Of a stretch of DNA of 64,000 bases, positions 34,521 through 45,200 are shown one piece after another (position 1 is the first letter of the stretch; each line of letters opens with the position of its first letter). The DNA is from Ptychodera flava (Eukaryota; Hemichordata; Enteropneusta; Ptychoderidae). The notes beneath the pieces are model-generated. The model saw nothing but the letters and a program-made list of their open reading frames with translations, did not search any database and was not told the origin of the DNA. Where the stretch lies: assembly GCF_041260155.1 (NCBI RefSeq), contig NC_091941.1, positions 40,434,747-40,498,746 on the forward strand, given 5' to 3'. The translations under genes and the position numbers were made by a program.

Positions 34521-34594
34521 TTAATAACACGGTGCTGTTTAGTGTGTGTACATTGTAGTGTTCAAAATTGCACCACAATTATGGACATATTAGT

Positions 34595-34620
34595 TTAACC
34601 CTTTTCCTGCCAAGAGATAT
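34595..34620 (+). mobile_element. Orphan left end of the same piggyBac-like family
   Basis: TTAACCCTTTTCCTGCCA recurs only ~70 bp after the previous copy. No matching right end was found downstream, so it is truncated or its partner end has decayed. Confidence 0.45.
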
Positions 34621-35474
34621 TCTGCAACAAAAACAGAATAAATGTATTTTTATTCTATTACATAATATGAATTGATCATTCATGAGGAACGGTTTCCTGT
34701 AATAATCCACTTGCATGGTTTGTAATAATTGTATCCTTCAGACAAAATTTAAAAGTGAACAATACATTATTAGAGTACCATATGTATATTGATATCTGGC
34801 AGTCTTGCTACTATTACAAAGTTGCATTACCCTACAAAATGTAATAAACCAGTAAAAGTTGTAAGCCTAGAATTTTCTTTGTGGTAAGGAATAGAAAGAT
34901 ACAAATTCCATATAAAAGGACAATTCTCAATAAAATATCAATAAAAAGTACTTTCAAAACTAGGGTATTTTCCAAACATTAATCAAAGACACAAAAAAAT
35001 ATTGAATAAAGATATCTGGAGGACTCCACACACAATTGGCTAGACACTTTGTCATCAGTCAGTATAGCCAGAAAAAAGTTGTCACTTGGATGTGAGCCAT
35101 GTTTTTATAAAATACACTGAAAACAAATCTCTAACCAAAAGTGAGAAAATTTGCCCTGTAAATGTTGGTCTTAAAGTTTCAACATTTGAGCGAAAGTGTA
35201 ATATTGGGCAAAAACTTGAACATTATATGTGGATTTTATTAAAGTAATTTTATGATTCTAACATCAGCAAGCTTACCACAGTTGGTTTGCTAAAACTGAT
35301 AAAATAAAGCGAAAAACATTGAACGCGCAAATTTCGTCATCATTTGAACAAATTCAAATAAGACGCTCATAACAAAATATTGAAGTTTCCGAGGAAAGAG
35401 TATCATCATGTTGACGAACGAGGACCGCGACAATCAACCCATAATATAAAGCACTTTTAACTTAAATGTTTAAC
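34621..35474. other. Intergenic, nothing recognised
   Basis: AT-rich DNA; a CpG-richer short patch near 35320-35430 has no exon. Confidence 0.3.
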
Positions 35475-35681
35475 TCGATTGGAACTAATTTGGGATAATT
35501 GGATTTTCATATTTTTTAAATTTCTCAAAAGTGTTAGGTGCCAGATAGATGAATGTTGCAATAATATAAATAACTCATAAAAACAAGTGTGTAATGTAAA
35601 AAGAAAAGCAGATGAGATTACACTTGTAGATTAAATCGGCATTACTTCACCATCCAATTATCGCAAATTAGTTCCAATCGT
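35475..35681. mobile_element. MITE with ~28-bp inverted ends
   Basis: CGATTGGAACTAATTTGGGA then TAATTGGAT at the left is mirrored by ATCCAATTATCGCAAATTAG then TTCCAATCG at the right. The internal ~150 bp is unique. Confidence 0.6.
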
Positions 35682-36113
35682 GTTGTTTATAATTTTTTAT
35701 TTCATCAATTTTTTGGTACATGTGTGAGGGATAAAATATTTTATGTATCAATAAATCGGACGGTAAATATATTAATTCGTCAAAGTTTTGGAAGGGCTTT
35801 TTTACCCTAAGTTTTAACTTAAAGCTACAATTTCCTTGTGTAATGAATATGAAGTATAGAAACATAATACAGACGGAATTATAATTTCATGACAACGAAA
35901 GACTGGATCTATCCTTTTTTCAATGTAATTAACCACTACACATAATCGACTTTCCCCTGTACAAAATTAATCACCAATATATAAGCTGATATTACCCTCC
36001 ACTTCATATCACATCACAACAATATGTGCTAGGCATTCAATTATAGCATCATTCAATATATAGCAACAGGTTGGCCTAAGCAAAGAAAGATTAAAATTTT
36101 CCATCGATGTTGT

Positions 36114-36215
36114 TTATATTTCTGTGACTGGAAGGGAATCAAACAGCATCATCCGCAATTCATCTGCTGTGGGTGCTGGATCACGTGACCAACATTGGTC
36201 TACAATCTTCAGAAG
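36114..36215 (-). CDS. 7TM-kinase exon 6: end of kinase C-lobe and stop
   Basis: Acceptor TTTTTTTATGTCACAG. Encodes LLKIVDQCWSRDPAPTADEL then RMML and ends TAA at 36116-36114. CW..DP..[RT]...EL is the subdomain XI signature of TK/TKL kinases, which shows that the long exon before it interrupts a kinase fold. Confidence 0.8.
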   Translation of the reverse strand, partial: LLKIVDQCWSRDPAPTADELRMMLFDSLPVTEI

Positions 36216-39200
36216 CTGTGACATAAAAAAATGAAGAACGAATTAAAGATTCCCAGACTACAATATCGAATATAACCCTGGCCTTGATGGGCTTATGTAC
36301 GAAAGTAATAGTTTTAGGTTCACAGAACTTGACATGCGCGACCAGGTTCTAGGATATCAATGCAAAAAACCCGATGATATCGGTCCATTTGGACTACTCA
36401 CACAAATGAAAGCATATATCATGAAACAATTTTAAAGGGAGGGGGCACAGTAAGTGAGGCTACCCACAATGCCCCATGATTTGTTCACTCAGATATTTTT
36501 TGCTAAAGGCTTTTTCAGTTTTATCAGTTCCTTAACAATTTTTAACTTATAATTTAAGTTCAGGATTATTTGTTAAAACTATGTTCCAAAATTATTGATA
36601 ATGTTTGAAATTCAAAAGTAAATTAACGAAAAGTTGATGTTTGGAGGTGCTAAAAATTGCACACTTGTAAAGATAAAGTTATCACCTGTCAGACATGCAA
36701 ATTTCCTTTGTTACGAAAATTAAAAAAAATCAATACCCTTTCTTTTGCCAACACAGATGCAACTTATTCCCTTAGTTTCCTTGAAAATATTGTGTATGGC
36801 TGTCAAAAATCTATGTCGACAAAATTACAAAATTGCTATCTTCTCCGCGGAAAAGGGATTGATCTTCTCATTATTCACAGTGAGAAATCAGAAAATTATG
36901 ATTATCAGAACTATGTTGCCAGAATTTTGAAATATGGACCGAGCTGTTCTGTGTACAGAAGAAATTTGCGTCAGCTCAGTGAGTGATATCCGTGTGTACA
37001 GATCATGGAGAATTGTAGGTAGCCTCACTTTAATACTGTGGGGGGGGGGGGGTCGGTCGTCGCGAAACTCTGCTCAAAGGTTGCCAGGGACCCCTACGAC
37101 GATGAAAGTTAACACATGTTAACAATGAATATCGTAAAATTTAAATATTGTAGCTATGTTGACGTTATGCATCTAGATATCATGCATGAAATACTATGTT
37201 TGTAAGCAAGAAAGTCGCACACGCGCAGTTCCGACGACCCCCCTTTAACTGGACTCTTAGGTAAATCTGTGACGCTATCTTTTTGTCTCTCTGCTTGAAC
37301 TGTTCAACATGTTGACATCGAAGATATTAATGCACAGGAGCGCGATCTCAATGTAGTTTTTTTAAAGATAGTTTTCGATGTTTAGTGAAATATCAAATCT
37401 GTAAATGGATGGCCAAATATATTGTTGGTACGTTTATGGATAATAAATATACTATAGTATTTACACTGTTAAACTATTGTTTTCAGTATAACCGTTTCGA
37501 ATCACATTGTTATCGTGCAGCAAAAAGGCACTGATTTTACGTAAAACGTTAACAATCTGTTACGCTGTTTTTCTCCTTAGAAGAATACTTGATTCTGTTT
37601 GCACATTGTTTTCGTGTATGAAAACATTATTTGTAAGCACTTTCCTCCTGTGACACTAATGCTTCACTTGATTGATTCTATTAACCGTAAATCAACTATA
37701 AAAATGACTCCCTCTTGTCTGAGGTTTTATGAACGATGAACATATGACATCTTTTTAAGGAGTGACTTGAGGGCCTGACCAAAGTACCCCGTATATCGTT
37801 ATCATTGAAGGCCTCCTATTGTATTCGTGGTATAGTGTCGTTACACCAATATTTTCACACGGGGTATGCTGCCCTTGTTTAAAACATCTACCAATTTATA
37901 TTTTAAAAATTGACCCATTGTCAGAAATTATCGACAAACTCGTGAATTTTACCGTTACTCTATACATGTAAAGATTTTCCATACGAAGAGGGATATTTTC
38001 ATTATCGACTCTATTTGAGGGTTTTTCAGATGAGAAAAAATCATTTTTACACCTTTCAATAGGAGTATCCCTCCCCCTTCCCTGTGTATAATAAAAAAGC
38101 CTCCAACATGTGCGAATACTTAATATTAAATCTGAGCATACTCAGTGTATAACAATAGTTACTCTGTATATAAAAGGTGTGGTATGTGACGACACTAACT
38201 TACATTTTGTCTTAGATTTCCAGTTTCAGACTCTGTACAGGTGAAGATTTGATTCAAGGATTCAGTCAGTATATCTCTTCTGGACAGCAACGATCGTTCT
38301 TTAATAAACCAAGGAAACAACATCCTTAACTGTTGATAGTAATCCAAATGACCATATCTGTCTTCTGTTGGTGTATCATCCACAAGATTTTCCATCCCTT
38401 CTTCATCAGCGCTCATCACACATGATTTGTCTGGTCGTGATAAACATGTCACTTGTGAACATGCGTTTGGTATCTGTGTTAAGTCGTCTTCTTTAGATTT
38501 ATCACTACTTGCGTCACTCATTTGTTTTTGGAATCGACTCGCCTCAACTGATTCGGATAGTTGCGAAATTGACTGCTCAAAAATGTCATCTCGTCTGACT
38601 GGGTACCTAATCATAGATGATGTGGATTCGTCGCTGTTTATCTTTCTATCCGATTTAATATCAATATCTGTTGGCCATCCTTTTATTGACCTATCATCGT
38701 CCATACCACCCTCTTCATTAACACAGCGAGGCACGTCTTCCACAAATTGACGTCTAGTCTTTAACAGTTTTTTCGATTGCAACACTTTATGCTGCGAATC
38801 AATGCCCGGACTGATTCCAGCATATCGCTTAGGTTCGGCCAAAATCTTTAAATCTTGCTTGGACAAATGTTCCATTTCTTTATGAATATTAAAACTGACG
38901 AAAGAGTGGTTCTCCTGTTTTGATACTTCAGATTTTGTCGATTTAATGTCAAAGAACGGTTCATGTTGGGTAGGTGATTTTACACGTCGACTAGCTGTAT
39001 ATGTGAGAGGAGAGTGTTTTGTTTTGTCTTCTCTCCACTCCTTGTCAGGGGTTGACAGTGTTGTCAGTGATGTTACTCCTGACTTTTCATGAAGTTCATC
39101 ATCAACTGCACACTGTGTTGGGACATCAAACAACTCTCCAAAATCAGACGATGTATTACTTTTCGATGACGATATGTTCTCAAAAGAAGAAGGTGGAACC

Positions 39201-42200
39201 AATGGCAATCTCCTGTGTTTTTGTTTCTTGGAGGACGCTAATGCTCGCATCTTCTCTGCCAGATAAGTGCGTTCACGGTTCCCCATGCTCATTTGGCTGT
39301 TTAACAATGGCTTTTGCTTTCTTGGTTGGGAGCTTTTTTGACTTTGTGAGTTTGGTAGTCTTACTTCGGCATGATACCTGATGTCTGTGTTTGAAAGCAT
39401 GTTGGATTTGGAGTGTTGGTATCGCAAGTGATCGTAAAGATAAACATTTTCGTTACAGACCGCTTGCATGGATCCTCTTTCATTTCGTTCAACTAAATCA
39501 CGACTTGTATTCATTATTCCATTAGGCCTTTTTCCGTCGAGTTTGTGACTATTTGTACCATCATTTGCCGAGTCAGAGGTAGAGTCCCCCAATGTGGCAA
39601 AACTTAAATCTTTTGGTATTGGTACTGGCACACGTGTTACCCTCGCTTTTTCCATGGTTGTCATCTTTTGATGGTTACAGGTGTCATGAGTTACACCTGA
39701 CCGATGTTTTTGTGGCTTTCTTCGTTGATCATTGTTTTCCTTTACGTGGTTTTGAACCGTCGTCTGAAAAACCGATTTATCATTCGATTCTGAGTCAATA
39801 TTATCGACCTTTAACTTTTTACTTATTCCAGTAAGATTTGGACTTGTCTTCAAAGTATTGCTAGGTGTCGATTTCGGAGTTTTGTCAAATGTGAAAGACT
39901 TTGACTCACACCGGCTGTGTAGTTCACAGGTAGAAGAAAATATGAATGTATTGTTTTCATTAGATTTAATTGTTCTTTGTAGAGTTGTACGGCATATCTG
40001 TAATTTTGAATTTGATTTCAATATTTTATCTCCATCGTCATGATTTGTTATTGTTTCATGATTACAGGAAATGACATTATTAACGTCCGCATATATTCTT
40101 TTTGCAGTAGTTTCCTTGAACTCTTCATTAGTACAAATCTGCTTTGTCCACTCAGGCGTTGCTTCGACTCTGTAAACGTCCGCTGATCGGTGACTTTTGG
40201 GGAAAACTTTCTCTGAACCAATTTTCCTTAAAGATAGTCTTGACAGCGAAAGTTTCTCCTTCGTGTTTAGAACTTTAAACGCGCTTTTCAGTGAATGTTG
40301 AAATGTCCGTGGTGGCAGATCGCAGTGACCTATTTCTCTGGTATTGTCAACTTGGTTCTCAACAGGTGCTTGACGGACATTAACGATGACTGGTTTATCT
40401 GACGTGATTGCAGTTCTATCAGTGCTCTTCAATGGATGTGCTGCAGTGGGTCGAACTATGTCAAGATTTGCCTCGTTAACAGTTTCTGTGAACTGGATCA
40501 ACTTGGGAGTTGATCTAACACTTATTTGACTTCTCATATCGTCTATTGGGGAGAGTGCTAAATCATCATCTTTTGACAAAGTGTCGGGTGCGGTAGATTC
40601 GATCACCATTCGCTCTGTCAGATGCTGTGATACATGTGATCTTGGCGATGTTTGTGAGACAGAGCGGTTTGTCTTTCTAATCACTCCTGGATTGCAACTT
40701 TGACGTATTTCATAAAAGTTGCCCTTGTTTCCGAGCACGGAACATTTGATGGAGTTCAATGAATCATCGGCTTGCTCTAACCATGCAAGCATTTCTAACA
40801 AGACGAGAGCGAAAGATCTAATGTCAAAAGAGAAAGCATAACTTCGAATTCCAGCGGGTGTTGCCAATCTTTCAGAAGCAGGAACTGTAAGGCAGCAACA
40901 TGTTCTTTGTATGAAAAAATACTTAGTTGGTTCCTGGCTTAGGTTCGACAAATCCATGGCCTTATTGAAGTCAGAAATGACAACTTCTAGAATCATGGTC
41001 TGAAAGAGGGGGAAGTAGCGACATGTTACTTGTAAAACGACTGCTTTAACAAGAACAGAGAGTACACAAACCTTTCGAATTACATGAAATAACAACAGTC
41101 GACACTATCACTATGAATAAATTGCAGAGCTTGACAACACATAATGTAGATAAATACCTCGGTGTTGAAAACTTTACAGATATATGCTTAATACTTTAAT
41201 GAAAATTTGGCTGTCTCAGTAAGGGCCCTGTCACACCTTGACGATTTAGCCAGCGTATGCCGACGTATCAAAATTTCTTTAAAACACTGGCTTGCTGAAT
41301 TTACGATGTATATTTCAATTTTGGGCATATAAATAACGTATTCATAACGTACTCATAGGTTAAAAATACGTTTTGTGTACGCTAGACAATTATCTTGACG
41401 CATTTCGACTTCTGTTATGAGTAACTTACAAGTAACGTGTGTGAATGTGTGTCCACGAGCGCATAACCTAACTACAACTTAATGTCCCACGTATGCCGGA
41501 CGTATGAGCCACAGGTTCTCGTAACGTTGCTTGGATAGTCGTTCGAGGCGATAGAACTTAAAACTGCATTACTGACAATAATCATTAACAGCACTGTCAG
41601 ACTGGTAGGTCTTGTGTATAATCTAAATGCGCATGCGTTTGGTAGTGAGCACCACCGTCGCCGCCGCTGCAAGCAGTGCCCAGAGTTGCCGCCAGCGGCA
41701 TTTGGTATCATGTAAATGCGCATGCGCCTACCAATGAGCAGCACTATCGCCGCCGTAGTCTGGCAGAGACCCTGCGATTCGCGTTCTTCCCTGTTGGAAC
41801 ACGCGCGCGCCCTTCAGAGACGCGACGCGAATCCCAGGGTCTGGACGTTCTTGCAAGCGACCGGTCGGATTTCTGCCTGATCCGGGTACTTTATAGAACT
41901 CCACACATCCGTCAATCAAAACAAAAATGACAAGTACCATAGCCAAATAGATTAAAAATGAAAAATAAAAATATACCGCGTATATAAGTCTATCAGCTAC
42001 TAGTATATATTCCCTCCGCCCAGTTAGATATGTTTTCTTTTGACATCACTACCCTTATGAATATTCATATACTTGCAAGAACCGACAGTCGCTGTGTCTG
42101 GCAGCGCGTGCTCACAGCTGCACAGCCTTCGAATGCAGGCCCATCGCGGCGCGCACAAAACAAGGCACAGCGACTGTGGAGAGTCTATCGCCGCCGCTGC

Positions 42201-45200
42201 AAGCAGGGCCAAGAGTTGTCGCAAGCGGATTTTGGTACAACTTAGTGCGCATGCGTTTACTAATGAACAAACCACTGTTGTAGGCGCCGCTTGAATTGTA
42301 ACCATAGGCGGCCCATACATATTGATAAGCTTATTATTGAGTTTTTCTCAGTTTTCTCTGTCACTGTCAATCCCTCTCCTTTTCTTCATGCTCTGACTGA
42401 TCGTAGTAAATAAAATAAATGGCTATATAGCCTAACCTATAGCCTCTTGGCTCTTTATTCATTTTACACTCCATTACAAGGACGTATATCTCTCATACAC
42501 ACATGCTGTAATTGATTAGTCAACACAACTAATTATGCTAATCCGTGGACTTATCAGAGGTTGGTCAACATCGGAAAGATAGTGATGTTAATGAAAAAGG
42601 TTTTAGTAACCATTCCTATCTTTCGCGATGTTGACCAACCCGTAAAATCCCTGATAAGTCCACGGATTAGCATAATTAGTTGTGTTGACTAATTAATTAC
42701 AGCATGTGTGTATGAGAGATATACGTCCTTGTAATGGAGTGTAAAATAAATAAAGAGTCACAGAGGCTAGGTTATGTTATATAAACCATTTATTTTATTT
42801 ATTCCGATCATTCAGAGCATGAAGAAAGAAGAGAAAATGATAGAGAAAACACTGTGAAAAACTCAGTAATACTTATTGGGTCGCCTGTGAATTGACTAGA
42901 GTTGTCGCCAGCGGCATCGAGTACAATCAAATTGCGCAGGCGCTTCCAAATGAACAGCGCTGCCGAATTGCGCTGCCGCTGCCGGGCCAGTGAGCCAGCT
43001 GTAGTTGTAGGTGTCGGCTTTTAAAGCCCCCACTCAATTATCAGATTTATCTAATATAAATATTAGTTACTTGATAAAATATTCAATGGAAAACAAAAGA
43101 ATGACAAACTGTTAATGGGCTGTTGACACATTTGCTAATGCGAGAACCTGGGATTGAGAAGGGCGCCTGTCGGGTGATAAGTTGTAGGTGTCGGGTGATA
43201 TTCTACAGTTGTCGGCTCTGGAGTTGTCGGTGCCGGTCAAAATTCTGTTGTTGTCGCCAGTTGTACTGCCAGATTTGTGTAACAGTTGTCGCCGCTGCAT
43301 TCCTATGTAATTTTGCATTGGTTTGACTGTTGTCGCCGGGGGTCCCGAACGGCTTTCCATACCGTTTACTACTTTCCACGTAAACGGCGACCTGCGGCAG
43401 CCCGCCTCGAACGACTATCCAAGCAACGTTACGAGAACCTGTGGTATGAGCCATACGCTGGGATACGTCGAAAAGTTTTGTGCATGCACAAAAGTTTTCG
43501 ACGACCTCGACGTATACCAGAGTGCTTAGCGTGCTCTTAACCGACACAAAACTTACCCATAACGTATTCGACGTACGCCCAGCGTATTCGCAAATTTTTT
43601 CATACGGTTGGCATACGCTGGCTAAATCGTCAAGGTATGACACGGTCTTAAGTCAAAACTGGTATAAAAAAACACTCAAAAGTCTACAAGTCCTGTATAC
43701 TCTTTCATTGATATTGTCAATTTATCCTGCTTCAGCAAGTATGTACATTTAATTTATATCTGACATTTTGATTAATTTGTTCTAGTGAGTCTGTCTACTT
43801 CAGCATATTGATGCTATCTGCAGAGAGACATCATAATATACATATGTATGTGAAGCCGTCTAGAGTCTATCACAACAAATTATCGATAAGTAGAATTACT
43901 TTACAGATTATAAAGAGTTTACTGAAAATGAGCTGCATTTTATAAAGATTTTTAAACACAATAGCATGGATAAATTGCAGGGATCGTCAACTCATTAAAA
44001 CGTATCTGATATCGTTTGTGATCTCATCTTGCTAGAACGTCAAACAGTGAAAACGTTTTCTTCATCGGAGCAAAACAAGGGAATCCTTACACACCAGGTC
44101 ATATGGAAGTTTTTATCGTTGTAGATATACCAGGTACTTATCATTTATGATTTGGATAGTATGTGCCTCGGAAACAGAGAGACTTAAACTGGTTCTCAAA
44201 GTTACCTCAAGGAGACTTTCAACTATATTCTCTTTCCAAATTAAGAATACAAAACTGTTACCAGAGAAACAAATCATCAAAGATTTACCGATATTCAAAA
44301 TTTAGAATAGCGGCCGTCCCTGTGCTAACTTTATGGAGAAGAACAACATTTTTAAATTTTGAAAGATACTAAGAAAATGTGGAAATGCTTTTTACTCCAA
44401 GGGGTTTTAAAAATGAACCCCCACAAGTTATAGACCACAAAGGTTTGGGAAAAATTTGAACGTCAAATATCTGTCCCCGAGGCGCGTAATCTGTATTTTT
44501 GCAAAGAACGCTAACAACTATAGTTACATGTTCAAGGTTCTGGTTATAAAAATGGTTTTACTTTTCCATGTGACGTTCTCTACCCATTCTTACTTTTCAT
44601 CTCATTCTAAAATCGGAGGCAACGTAATTTGAACATGGCTGGAGCAGAGGTAATTCTCTAATACCATGCATCTTTGATGTGTTCATTATCATCTGTTCTG
44701 TACTTCAACGTTAAACATGCATGGACACGGCTCTGTGACATCACAAAAAATCATTTTACCTGAAGGTTTCCGCCGACCAAAACACTCGTTGAGGTCAAGT
44801 TGTTGTGTACAATGCGCATTCCATGTAAATATTGAAGACCAGAAGCTATTTGATCAGCAATTGCATGTATATTTGCATCTGTCAAACTGCTTCGGTGATT
44901 AATAAATAAACGCCTGAGTGATCCATGTTTGTACAGGCCAGTGCAAATATATCTGCCAAAACATTAGCAACATATGAAAAGTTGTCTATTAAAGGAAAAG
45001 TTGACAAACGTATTAACGATGGGTGAGAGAAGATCGAACGATTTGAATGATTATGATGAGAGTTATCTGGAGCGTAGCAGTTGCAATCAGTAATTGTGGA
45101 AATATCATCAAATTTCTGAGACTCCTTTGCAAAATTTTGCCAATTAATGCCTTTGCACGATATTAATTTGTGTAACAAATCCATCTTCCATCTTCAATCA

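Larger units (their letters stand above)
41620..43000. repeat. GC-rich degenerate tandem repeat (about 85-100 bp), interrupted
   Basis: GCGCATGCG.TT....TGAGCA, TCGCCGCCGCTGCAAGCAG and AGAGTTG.CGCCAGCGGCAT recur at about 41628-41705, 41718-41755, 42188-42270 and 42898-42975. The 432-bp element and the foldback are inserted in it. Confidence 0.55.
41223..43648. mobile_element. 2.4-kb PIF/Harbinger-like non-autonomous element (nested)
   Basis: Left end GGGCCCTGTCACACCTTGAC then GATTTAGCCAGCGTATGCC; the right end is its complement with four mismatches in the outer 15 bases. TAA stands at 41220-41222 and 43649-43651, matching the TWA target of PIF/Harbinger. Further inverted blocks (TTCTCGTAACGTTGCTTGGA, near 41518 and 43415) extend the arms. 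The interior holds GC-rich tandem repeats, copy B of the 9-bp-duplication element and a 0.54-kb foldback. Lies in the intron between exons 5 and 4 of the 7TM-kinase gene. Confidence 0.65.

Noticed and set aside
38427..40043. Plus-strand frames of 61-120 codons
   Set aside because: Antisense shadows of the 2.8-kb exon of the 7TM-kinase gene.
44882..45184. 100-codon minus-strand frame starting MDLLHKL
   Set aside because: It overlaps kinase exon 4 in a different frame; the spliced frame encodes clear kinase motifs and has proper splice sites.
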